Below, one piece after another: positions 1-6,274 of a DNA stretch of 8,408 nucleotides. Source of the DNA: Candidatus Sulfotelmatobacter sp. (lineage in GTDB: Bacteria; Acidobacteriota; Terriglobia; Terriglobales; Acidobacteriaceae). The position numbers and the translations under genes are program-made. Location: assembly GCA_030049565.1 (NCBI GenBank), contig JASIKQ010000632.1, positions 1 to 8,408 of the forward strand, given 5' to 3'. The notes under the pieces are model-generated. The model had not been told where the DNA came from, ran no database searches, and saw only the letters and a program-made list of their open reading frames with translations. How positions within the stretch are numbered: position 1 is the stretch's first letter; each line of letters opens with the position of its first letter.

Positions 1-741
1 CGGCGAAGATGACAAGACTTCGAAGACGCCGAGTGTGCGGCGATAAGCGCGCAGAGGTGAAACCAGGATCGAGCGCACTCCGAGGCGGCGGCAACTGGCA
101 AGATCGACGCGCGGATTGCGCTCGGCGTCATGGCAGAGCATGACTTCGCCGGTGCGCACAGCTTCGGCGGAGATGCCGGTATCGGCCTGAAGGCGGACGC
201 CGAGATCGGGAGCGGTGCGGCCGGCGCGAGCGCGGCAGACAATTTCATCTCCCGCACGCAAGGCAATGGCGGCTCCCGTCGCGCCAGTCAGGTGCTGGGC
301 GCGTTCGGTGATGGCGCTGATAGCGGGCTCGAGATCGAGCTCGCCGGTGTGAATTTCGATTTCCTCTCCGGCATGCACAGCACGAAATCCTGAAACTGGA
401 TGAGCTGCATTGGCCACGCGAAGCTGGTTGCGCAGCGCAATCGACGGCACCCGCGTTTGATGATCAGCGAAACTTGAAGCGTGCGGATCGGGAACGGTGC
501 GTAGCAGGTCACGCACCAGGCTGTCGAGTTCTGAATCGGTGATGAGATGGGCGGTCTGCTGGTGGCGCAACGATCCCCCTAGAACGCGAGAAAGATTGAG
601 CAGTGATTGGCTGCCACAGGCCAGGCAATATGGGCGGTTCTGATTACTGATCAGTTCGCACTGCACGCAAAAAGTAGCGTTTTGCAAGGGCACGAAATCG
701 ACAGGCTTGAAAGTATCGCCATACACGGTCTTGCTAAACAT
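1..741 (-). CDS. Zinc-ribbon plus GAF domain protein, 3' part cut by window edge
   Basis: An open frame of 247 codons runs leftward from an ATG at 741 with no stop before the window edge, so the C-terminus is missing. The start is backed by a purine-rich GAGGAAAGG about 6 bases upstream. Residues 25-42 carry two CX2C pairs (C25, C28, C39, C42), a pattern typical of a small zinc ribbon. Residues about 50-135 look like a low-complexity linker with no clear domain. From about 137 the sequence reads as a GAF domain: a helix with ITERAQHLTGATGAAIAL, a beta strand with DEIVCRARAG, then GISAEAVRTGEVMLCHDAE and the typical RRLGVRSILVSPLRAYRRTLGVFEV ending cut into short strands here. GAF domains bind small ligands or mediate signalling; the ligand and output cannot be told. 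The missing C-terminus could hold another domain. The GAF assignment is firm, the overall function unknown. Confidence 0.5.
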   Translation of the reverse strand, partial: MFSKTVYGDTFKPVDFVPLQNATFCVQCELISNQNRPYCLACGSQSLLNLSRVLGGSLRHQQTAHLITDSELDSLVRDLLRTVPDPHASSFADHQTRVPSIALRNQLRVANAAHPVSGFRAVHAGEEIEIHTGELDLEPAISAITERAQHLTGATGAAIALRAGDEIVCRARAGRTAPDLGVRLQADTGISAEAVRTGEVMLCHDAERNPRVDLASCRRLGVRSILVSPLRAYRRTLGVFEVLSSSP

Positions 742-1014
742 GAATTGCCTTTCCTCGATCCAATAACGCTTGCCTGCAAAGAAAACCAAGATAAATAAGA
801 GGAGCGCTGGTTAGGAGTGGCCGCAATGGTTCGTCGTTGTGGAAAAAGACTCAGCCTGACACGCGTGCATGTTTTGTCATGAACGGGTGGCGCAAGATTC
901 AAACTTCGCCATAATTGCTAGTCCCGGTATGAAAGAATTTGCAACCCTCGGTTTGTGTTTTCGCCACAAATAATGCAGTGGCACCGTTTCCCGCTCCACA
1001 TCTTCGTCGGGCTA
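742..1014. other. Intergenic region between the GAF gene and the pqqA promoter
   Basis: This stretch separates two divergent genes and must hold the promoter of the leftward GAF gene. I scanned the minus strand for a -35/-10 pair at 16-18 base spacing and found none I would defend. The only open frames are short and have no recognisable product. No tRNA, terminator or strong repeat was seen. Confidence 0.5.
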
Positions 1015-1043
1015 TTGATTGTGCGGAGTCAGTGGGGTAAAAT
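1015..1043 (+). promoter_or_regulatory. Candidate sigma-70 promoter of pqqA
   Basis: TTGATT (1015-1020) and TAAAAT (1038-1043) are separated by exactly 17 bases. They match 4 of 6 and 5 of 6 positions of the TTGACA/TATAAT consensus. Transcription would begin near 1050, giving a leader of about 43 bases before the pqqA start. Assigned by eye from consensus only; the sigma factor of this organism is assumed to be of the housekeeping type. Confidence 0.5.
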
Positions 1044-1051
1044 TCAGCAGA

Positions 1052-1071
1052 TTCAAAGCAGTGGCTTTGAA
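1052..1071 (+). promoter_or_regulatory. Perfect hairpin or dyad in the pqqA leader
   Basis: TTCAAAGC (1052-1059) and GCTTTGAA (1064-1071) are exact reverse complements around a four-base loop AGTG. The dyad begins within a few bases of the predicted transcription start and ends 6 bases before the ribosome binding site. As RNA it would be a 5'-end stem-loop that could stabilise the short message; as DNA it could be a repressor site just downstream of the promoter. There is no U-run after it, so it is not an intrinsic terminator. Structure is seen, function is inferred. Confidence 0.6.
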
Positions 1072-1077
1072 CAGACT

Positions 1078-1085
1078 GGGGGAAG
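1078..1085 (+). promoter_or_regulatory. Ribosome binding site that fixes the pqqA start
   Basis: GGGGGAAG lies 7 bases before the ATG at 1093. It selects this start over an in-frame ATG at 955 that would give a 71-residue product with an unrelated N-terminal half and that would begin upstream of the predicted promoter. Confidence 0.7.
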
Positions 1086-1092
1086 AAATCAC

Positions 1093-1170
1093 ATGCAGTG
1101 GACAGCACCCGCTTTTGAAGAAGTTTGCCTAAATTGCGAGATCAATTCCTACGTCAGCGCGAAACTTTAA
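1093..1170 (+). CDS. pqqA: PqqA, precursor peptide of the cofactor pyrroloquinoline quinone
   Basis: A 25-residue peptide, MQWTAPAFEEVCLNCEINSY followed by VSAKL. It fits the PqqA family in length, in the N-terminal W-x-x-P segment and in the diagnostic E-x3-Y core (E16, Y20), here within EINSYV, a form I recall from acetic-acid-bacterial PqqA. In known PQQ synthesis the radical SAM enzyme PqqE, with the carrier PqqD, joins this Glu and Tyr, and PqqB, PqqC and a protease convert them to PQQ, the cofactor of periplasmic glucose and alcohol dehydrogenases. C12 and C15 just before the core are not part of the classical motif. The gene stands alone: the left neighbour is divergent and the right neighbour convergent, so pqqBCDE must be elsewhere if the pathway is complete. 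A related PqqA-like modified peptide is the main alternative. Confidence 0.85.
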   Translation: MQWTAPAFEEVCLNCEINSYVSAKL

Positions 1171-1247
1171 CCGTTAGCCCTCCCTATCCCTTTCTTCGCT
1201 CAAGTACGCAGCGGGATGTGTGTCAGTTTACCTATCCGTTTTCGGAA

Positions 1248-1286
1248 ATCCCCTAAATCGCAGGATCCCCTAAAGAAGATCCTAGA
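1248..1286. repeat. ATCCCCTAAA direct repeats overlapping a dyad
   Basis: ATCCCCTAAA occurs at 1248-1257 and again at 1265-1274, 17 bases apart start to start. A degenerate third copy, ATCCTAGA, is at 1279-1286. The second copy lies inside an inverted repeat, AGGATC (1262-1267) and GATCCT (1278-1283) with a 10-base loop. The block sits in the 155-base gap between the 3' ends of the convergent pqqA and WecA-like genes. Tandem spaced copies resemble a protein-binding array, but no gene start lies just downstream on either strand; it could instead be a weak bidirectional transcription end signal. No T-run follows the stem. Confidence 0.5.
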
Positions 1287-1325
1287 ATTGTGTTCGGCGG
1301 GTACAGTGGACCTTGCGGCGCTGTT

Positions 1326-2894
1326 CTAGCCGGCTTGCGCGGCGATGAATTCGCCCTCCTGCCCCATAAGCGGAATGACCTGGACGCTGTGTTGCAACAC
1401 GCGATCGAGCGCGTCAGCAAGTGCGATAGGAAATGCCGTGGCGAGAAGGTTAATATCGAGCTGAAGATTGCGCTGTGAATAAAGGCGGTGAATCATCATG
1501 ACGCCGCGGCGGCGGTTCGACGAACTCACCAGATCGAGCGAGAGAGTCCAGACCGCGAGGCCATCGAGTGTGCGTGGGCCGCGTGCCTTGCCCCAGGCGA
1601 AGGATACTTCCCCCGATCGCTGCGCGGCTGAATCGGGCGCATGGGGACGGGGTTCGCCAGGAAATAATTTGAACTTGACCTCGAATCCGTCGAAATCATT
1701 GCAGCGGAACGCGGCTTCGAGCACGCAGCGAATCTGTTCGTAATCGTGGGCGGCTCTGAGTTCTTCGGTGGCGCGGCGAATGGCGAGATTATTGATGAAA
1801 ACCTGGCGTTGCTTGAGTGTGCGCTGTGCCACGCGGCCAAGTTCCCCGAGCTCGAGATAGCCGAGGCGCTGCACGCCGATCCAGACGCCGATTCCGAGCA
1901 CGGCGAGCACTAATCCCAGAGAGCTGCCGGTCGGCCACAGCAAGAACAAGCTGAGCAGTGCGAATACGGCGGAGACGGCGTACAGCACGATGACAACCTG
2001 GCGATGGCTCAACCCGTGTTGCAGAAGTTTGTGATGGATGTGCTCACGGTCGGCGGTGAAAACGGGCCGTCCGCTGATCAGGCGGCGCAGAATCGAGAGC
2101 GATGTTTCCAGAATCGGCAGACCGAATGATACGACCGGAATGGCGACGGCAACGATCGTGGGAGCTTTTTGCGCGCCCGCCAGCGCGAGCGCGCTCAACA
2201 GAAATCCGATTAAGAGGCTCCCCGAATCTCCCAGAAAAATGGTTGCCGGATTGAAGTTGTAGCGAAGGAATCCCAGAATTGCCCCGGCCAGGGCAATGGC
2301 CATGACTGTGACCAGCGAAAATCCGTTCAGCAGGGCAACTACAAATGTTACCAGGGTAGAGAAGAGCGCCGAACCGGCGGCCAAGCCGTCGAGGCCATCG
2401 ATCAAATTGAAAGCGTTCGTGATGCCCAAGACCCAGAGAATCGTGAAGGACAATCCGACAAACCAAGGCAGTTGACGATTGCCGAATAGAACCGGAATGT
2501 TAAGAATGCGCAGGCCGCCCATGAACAGCATGGCGGCGGCAATGGCTTGCACGGTGAATTTGAGATAAGGTCCCGCATTATAGAGATCGTCATACACGCC
2601 GAGCAGAAAGACCAGAGACGCGGGAATGAGAATGGTAAGTAGCATCTTCGGTGAAAATGCGGAATGCAACCTGGGGACGTACGACGCCAAGGCCGCAGAC
2701 GCGGCAATACTCAATGAAAACGAGAGGAAGATGGCCACTCCGCCCAGGCGGGGCAAAGGCGTGGAATGCAGATGCCTTTCCTGGCTCGGAATAACGACGC
2801 ATCCGCGGCGGGAGGCAAAATCACGAACGTAACGGGTAAGGACGAACGAGAACATCAGCGACAGGAAAAAAATCGCCAAAAAGACTTGCGTCAA
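1326..2894 (-). CDS. WecA/TagO-type polyprenyl-phosphate sugar-1-phosphate transferase with extra C-terminal domain
   Basis: Integral membrane enzyme expected to transfer a sugar-1-phosphate (GlcNAc-1-P in WecA) from a UDP-sugar to undecaprenyl phosphate on the inner face of the membrane, starting polysaccharide synthesis. Counting from the TTG start at 2894 (522 residues), the family motifs come in order: TPLPRLGG near 45-52, the Mg-binding DD pair at 102-103 with K112 and Q116, NAFNLIDGLDGLA at 160-172, FLGDSGS at 220-226 and the HIHH loop at 285-288. About ten hydrophobic segments precede residue 343. The last 175 or so residues are soluble-looking, have an amphipathic start and match nothing I recognise; WecA itself is about 365 residues. 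TTG 2894 is preferred because of a good ribosome site and because translation then begins directly before the first membrane helix; a GTG at 2969 would add 25 residues but has no such site. Divergent from the Wza-type gene. Confidence 0.9.
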   Translation of the reverse strand: MTQVFLAIFFLSLMFSFVLTRYVRDFASRRGCVVIPSQERHLHSTPLPRLGGVAIFLSFSLSIAASAALASYVPRLHSAFSPKMLLTILIPASLVFLLGVYDDLYNAGPYLKFTVQAIAAAMLFMGGLRILNIPVLFGNRQLPWFVGLSFTILWVLGITNAFNLIDGLDGLAAGSALFSTLVTFVVALLNGFSLVTVMAIALAGAILGFLRYNFNPATIFLGDSGSLLIGFLLSALALAGAQKAPTIVAVAIPVVSFGLPILETSLSILRRLISGRPVFTADREHIHHKLLQHGLSHRQVVIVLYAVSAVFALLSLFLLWPTGSSLGLVLAVLGIGVWIGVQRLGYLELGELGRVAQRTLKQRQVFINNLAIRRATEELRAAHDYEQIRCVLEAAFRCNDFDGFEVKFKLFPGEPRPHAPDSAAQRSGEVSFAWGKARGPRTLDGLAVWTLSLDLVSSSNRRRGVMMIHRLYSQRNLQLDINLLATAFPIALADALDRVLQHSVQVIPLMGQEGEFIAAQAG

Positions 2895-2897
2895 CGA

Positions 2898-2906
2898 TTC
2901 CCCCTC
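2898..2906 (-). promoter_or_regulatory. Ribosome binding site deciding the TTG start of the WecA-like gene
   Basis: On the minus strand GAGGGGGAA ends 3 bases before TTG 2894, with its GGGGG core ending 5 bases before it. The upstream GTG at 2969 has only CCAGCCAAGCA before it, which is a poor ribosome site. Confidence 0.55.
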
Positions 2907-3131
2907 GACCTCGATTACCAGCGTCGGCGCGACAACAACCTCCGACGTTACGAGTATTCCGCAACCCACTGCTTGGCTGGTAGTGAGTTATTGGATACCG
3001 CCTGTTTTTCAACTGAGTTTTGAGAATGATTCGGAATTTACGATCCGGAAGTAACGGTTTCAATTCCCTGCGCGATAAAATCTGTGGAAAAGATAAATAG
3101 GTCACCGGATAATTAGCCTTAATGGGAGCCG

Positions 3132-3150
3132 GCACGATTGCAAGCCGTGC
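3132..3150. promoter_or_regulatory. Dyad in the divergent intergenic region upstream of the Wza-type gene
   Basis: GCACG (3132-3136) and CGTGC (3146-3150) form an inverted repeat with a 9-base spacer, 42 bases before the Wza-type start. The whole 2895-3191 gap divides two divergent genes and must hold both promoters. It is AT-rich around 3070-3120, but no convincing -35/-10 pair was found on either strand. The arms are short enough to arise by chance. Confidence 0.3.
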
Positions 3151-3191
3151 TAAACTTCTCAGCAATTCTTCTTCCCAATTGAGGTTCGTGA

Positions 3192-4253
3192 ATGGAGTCC
3201 GGCAGATTGAGTTGTGCCTGCGGCCGTCGCGTATTTCCCCTGTCTCTCGCTTTGATTTTCGCATCGGCATTGCCAGCCGTAGGGCAGCAAACGATGCCAG
3301 CCCAAAGTGGCGTGCCCGCTCCGGCGGAGTCGATTACGCAGGCGGCGAGAGGCAGCGCATTCGACGCCCGACGCTCGACGACACCCGCACAAAGTACGCC
3401 TGATTCTAGTTCGGTTACGCCCGGTGGCAATTCGCCGCTGCTGAGGCTTGGTCCCGGCGATCTACTTGACATCGGCGTTTATAACGTGCCCGAGCTGAAT
3501 ACCAAGGCCCGTGTGGGCAACACCGGCGATGTTTACCTCCCACTGATCGACTATGTGCACGTAGGCGGCCTCACGGTGGAAGAGGCGCAAGCTCTGATCG
3601 AGAAACGATTGGAAGACGGGGGCTTCGTGCGCAACGCTCACGTTACGATTTTTCTGAGTGAATCGACCTCGCAGGGCGTGACCATTCTGGGCGAAGTGGC
3701 TAAACCCGGGATTTATCCGGTGCTCGGTGAGCGCAAGCTCTACGATATGATCTCGGCAGCCGGAGGGTTCACGCCATATGCCGCGCGAAAAATCAGCATT
3801 GTGCGGCAGAGGAATCAGACGACTGCGATGACGGTGAACTTGCCTAGAAATCTGGCGGACGATTTAAAGGACAACGTCGAGATCATGCCCGGGGATACCA
3901 TCTCCGTGCCACGCGCGCCGATTGTCTACGTCGTGGGCGAGGTCGCTCGGCCGGCAGGATTGCTCATAGACAACGGCAACCTCACGGTGCTGCAAGCGCT
4001 CGCCCTGACAGGCGGAACAAGTCATACAGCGAAAATGAGTGGAACCTGCATCATCCGCAAAGGGCCGAACGGAATAACGGAGACGCGGGTGCCGCTGAAG
4101 AAGATGTTGGAAGCGAAAGCCCCAGACGTTACGCTGCAAGCCGATGATATTTTGTTTGTGCCCTTGAGCGGGGTAAAGTACGCGGGCGGGAAGGCTCTTG
4201 ATGGCGCTATTACCGCCGCGGCAGGATTGGCGATTGTTGTTGCTCACCCGTAG
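3192..4253 (+). CDS. Wza-type polysaccharide export protein (Poly_export, two SLBB domains)
   Basis: Predicted envelope protein of 353 residues that forms part of the exit route for an exopolysaccharide or capsule. Residues 1-31 are a signal peptide: basic GRR at 11-13, a hydrophobic stretch to about 29 and a likely cut after AVG (31). No lipobox is seen, unlike lipoprotein Wza. A Pro/Ser/Thr-rich linker spans 32-80. The Poly_export domain covers about 83-157 (LRLGPGDLLDIGVYNVPEL, then GDVYLPLI and the EEAQALIEKRL helix). SLBB domains follow at about 162-240 (GVTILGEVAKPGIYPV) and 244-327 (VYVVGEVARPAGLL). The C-terminus, 335-351, is a hydrophobic Ala/Gly-rich helix that may insert in the outer membrane, as in Wza. 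The ATG has GAGG 7 bases upstream. No co-polymerase/kinase (Wzc) gene follows; the next gene converges from the right after 98 bases with no clear terminator between. Confidence 0.9.
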   Translation: MESGRLSCACGRRVFPLSLALIFASALPAVGQQTMPAQSGVPAPAESITQAARGSAFDARRSTTPAQSTPDSSSVTPGGNSPLLRLGPGDLLDIGVYNVPELNTKARVGNTGDVYLPLIDYVHVGGLTVEEAQALIEKRLEDGGFVRNAHVTIFLSESTSQGVTILGEVAKPGIYPVLGERKLYDMISAAGGFTPYAARKISIVRQRNQTTAMTVNLPRNLADDLKDNVEIMPGDTISVPRAPIVYVVGEVARPAGLLIDNGNLTVLQALALTGGTSHTAKMSGTCIIRKGPNGITETRVPLKKMLEAKAPDVTLQADDILFVPLSGVKYAGGKALDGAITAAAGLAIVVAHP

Positions 4254-4351
4254 GCAGGCCCCTGGGCGGCTGGCAGCTCGACATCCGAGGATCTCGTCCA
4301 CGGGATTGGAGAAGGTCACAAGGCATAGGAGTCACGACAGGCCGTCGCGGT

Positions 4352-6169
4352 TTAATTCCTAGTTGTGGATGCCGCATTCTCCGGACGATGGCCACAAAGA
4401 AATAGTGTTCCAACTTCTCCCTTATGGGGATCGCTAATAGGAACAGAATCGCATGCGGGTAGCGTCTCTCGAAGCCGTCTCACAAGCATCGAGAAGCCGG
4501 AATCCGACTGCATTCCCCAAACCATGATCCCGTCGGGAGAGAGCTTCGAGACGTCACTGATCAAGGGACCAAGGCTCAGGTCGGTAGGTAACGTGGGGAG
4601 TCCGGCAATGATGTGCGATCCAGAAAAATAGGCGGAATATACGCCAGCTTCCCAGCCCACTCCATGCTCGGGATAGGGACCTTCTCCAATATTGACCACT
4701 GTGTGAGTTCCAGCGTTCTTCATCAAGCCAGCTGCTTCGTAGACGCTCGTTTGATAATCCTGTCGAATCGTACGAAACGGCGAGGCCCAATAGAATTGCA
4801 CGCCAATCAGGCCAACCGCGATCAGCCCGGCCAAAGCCAACTGCCATCGCTGAGAGCGAATGGGCATTGATTCAGAGTTTTGCAAGTCCTTCGTGTCAAG
4901 TGGAACGCCAAATCCAACACTGAGAGAGATCAGAACTGGCGCGATCGGGATCACATAGCGTCCGTCAAATACGAGCATGTCATAAGTCGCTACCAGCGCC
5001 GATGTCCCCAGCAGCGCGATCATGACAAAGCGGAACCGAATCACGTTGTTGGCGCGGTGTCGCACAAGCCGCCAGAGGCAAACCATCAGTGCCAGCAGGC
5101 CGCCTGGAGTAAGCAGGACTAAGAGCTCTTTGCAGGATTGAGGAATATTTTGCGACTCCTTATGCAGGCGTTGCCCTAAGACGGAGCGCTGCAAAATTTT
5201 CACGTTCCAGAATCCAGAACCTGGAGGCATTACTTCCGACACCATATAGGCGTCGTAGGTTCTATCAGTTGCTCGTAAAACGGCCAGGCCTTCGCCGGGT
5301 TCGTATGCTTTTCTCGAGGCAGGATCAATCAAATTCCAGCGTAATTGATATCCGGTTGTGAATGCTCCGTACTTGGTGCGAAGGGCCATACCCCAGCCCG
5401 CCCAAACAAGAACCGGAAGCATCGCTGAGGCAATCAGTGTGCGGAACATCTGCCGCTGATTTCCGCCTGTAGACCACGCGACGGCCACAAGTGTGGTGCA
5501 CGCGAATAGCGGCATCGCAATGGCTTTGGCGAGAAATGCAAGCGCATGAACGGTTCCCAATCCCAACCATCGCGGAAGTTCTTGCGGATGTTTGAGGCAT
5601 TCCAGCAACAAAATGAAATAAAGGAGCGTAGTCACGGTAAGCAGCAGATCGGCGCCTATGAAATACACCGAGAAGGCTGCCACGCCGCGTGCGGCGGTGA
5701 ACCAGAGGACTGCAAAAGCGCTCAGAAATCGTGACCCCCACAACTTTTCTGTTAGTACGAACACGAGCGCCATTGACAACGCAAAAAGAGGCAGCATCAA
5801 TAAACGCGCGCTTAGCGTGCGATCTTCGCTAAAACGTGCTGTCGCTGCGATCAGCCAGGAGATCAAAGGGCTCCAATAACCATGGAGTGATACCCGGAGA
5901 TTGCCATCGGTAATGTGTCGAGCAATGCCGATGTAGGAAACCGCGTCGGCATTAATATTGTGTCCGCAATATCGCCAGAACCATACGATTTGGAAACCCC
6001 AGTAAAGGAGCGCCGCAATAATCAGCAATCGCGGAACGTTGCGGCTTGCCACATGTGCTGACTTATCCGCTCGAACTGCGTGCGAAGCGTTATCGCCATG
6101 TTCGTTAGTTCTGGGGCCGGCCGAAGCACCTGTTTCTTGCGGCCGACGAACAGAGTCTAGTTCCGGCAT
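4352..6169 (-). CDS. Polytopic membrane protein, probable GT-C-fold (GT39/ArnT-like) glycosyltransferase
   Basis: A 605-residue protein with a hydrophilic N-terminal tail (1-46), then about 11 hydrophobic segments up to about 461, and a soluble C-terminal domain of about 145 residues. After the first helix comes an extracytoplasmic loop with NADAVSYIGIARHI; D75 sits where GT-C enzymes carry their catalytic acidic residue, followed by a typical Y-x-x-x-A-R pattern. GT-C enzymes use polyprenyl-phosphate-linked sugars on the outer face of the membrane, so the inferred role is to decorate or extend a polysaccharide or lipid-linked glycan. The C-terminal part, from about 470 (YEAAGLMKNAGTHTVVNIGE), resembles the periplasmic domains seen in such proteins. 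The start has only a weak AGG upstream. It lies 105 bases downstream of the GT4 gene on the same strand. Exact substrate unknown; a non-enzymatic membrane protein is possible. Confidence 0.7.
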   Translation of the reverse strand: MPELDSVRRPQETGASAGPRTNEHGDNASHAVRADKSAHVASRNVPRLLIIAALLYWGFQIVWFWRYCGHNINADAVSYIGIARHITDGNLRVSLHGYWSPLISWLIAATARFSEDRTLSARLLMLPLFALSMALVFVLTEKLWGSRFLSAFAVLWFTAARGVAAFSVYFIGADLLLTVTTLLYFILLLECLKHPQELPRWLGLGTVHALAFLAKAIAMPLFACTTLVAVAWSTGGNQRQMFRTLIASAMLPVLVWAGWGMALRTKYGAFTTGYQLRWNLIDPASRKAYEPGEGLAVLRATDRTYDAYMVSEVMPPGSGFWNVKILQRSVLGQRLHKESQNIPQSCKELLVLLTPGGLLALMVCLWRLVRHRANNVIRFRFVMIALLGTSALVATYDMLVFDGRYVIPIAPVLISLSVGFGVPLDTKDLQNSESMPIRSQRWQLALAGLIAVGLIGVQFYWASPFRTIRQDYQTSVYEAAGLMKNAGTHTVVNIGEGPYPEHGVGWEAGVYSAYFSGSHIIAGLPTLPTDLSLGPLISDVSKLSPDGIMVWGMQSDSGFSMLVRRLRETLPACDSVPISDPHKGEVGTLFLCGHRPENAASTTRN

Positions 6170-6183
6170 ATTTGGGCCTATAG

Positions 6184-6198
6184 CCGCGGAAATCGCGG
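6184..6198 (-). promoter_or_regulatory. Short GC-rich hairpin upstream of the GT-C gene
   Basis: CCGCG (6184-6188) and CGCGG (6194-6198) are perfect arms around a 5-base loop. It lies in the 105-base gap between the GT4 and GT-C genes, 15 bases before the GT-C start on the minus strand. No T-run follows, so it is unlikely to terminate transcription; it could affect translation or message stability between the two genes. With 5-bp arms chance is possible. Confidence 0.3.
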
Positions 6199-6274
6199 AG
6201 CGAAACTATCTTTCATCTCCACCCAAGCCTTTCCGGTGGACCATGAACCTTCGATTCCCACTACCGGCCCATCG

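Noticed and set aside
826..882. 18-codon open frame with AGGAG upstream of its ATG on the plus strand
   Set aside because: The product resembles nothing known and frames this short with a purine run nearby are common by chance.
973..1101. ATGCAGTGG present at 973-981 and again at the pqqA start (1093-1101), in the same frame, suggesting a duplicated pqqA
   Set aside because: Similarity ends after the third codon; the upstream copy has no E-x3-Y core and no stop at the right length.
3131..3145. GGCACG followed by TTGCA, resembling a sigma-54 promoter
   Set aside because: The GG and GC elements are 9 bases apart instead of the required 12.
2821..3270. 149-codon minus-strand frame across the divergent intergenic region
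   Set aside because: It overlaps the starts of two well-supported genes, its product has no recognisable domain and its composition is arginine-rich as expected of a shadow frame.
4254..4351. Possible terminator between the converging Wza-type and GT-C genes
   Set aside because: Only 4-bp stems such as GCCC/GGGC were found and none is followed by a T-run on either strand.
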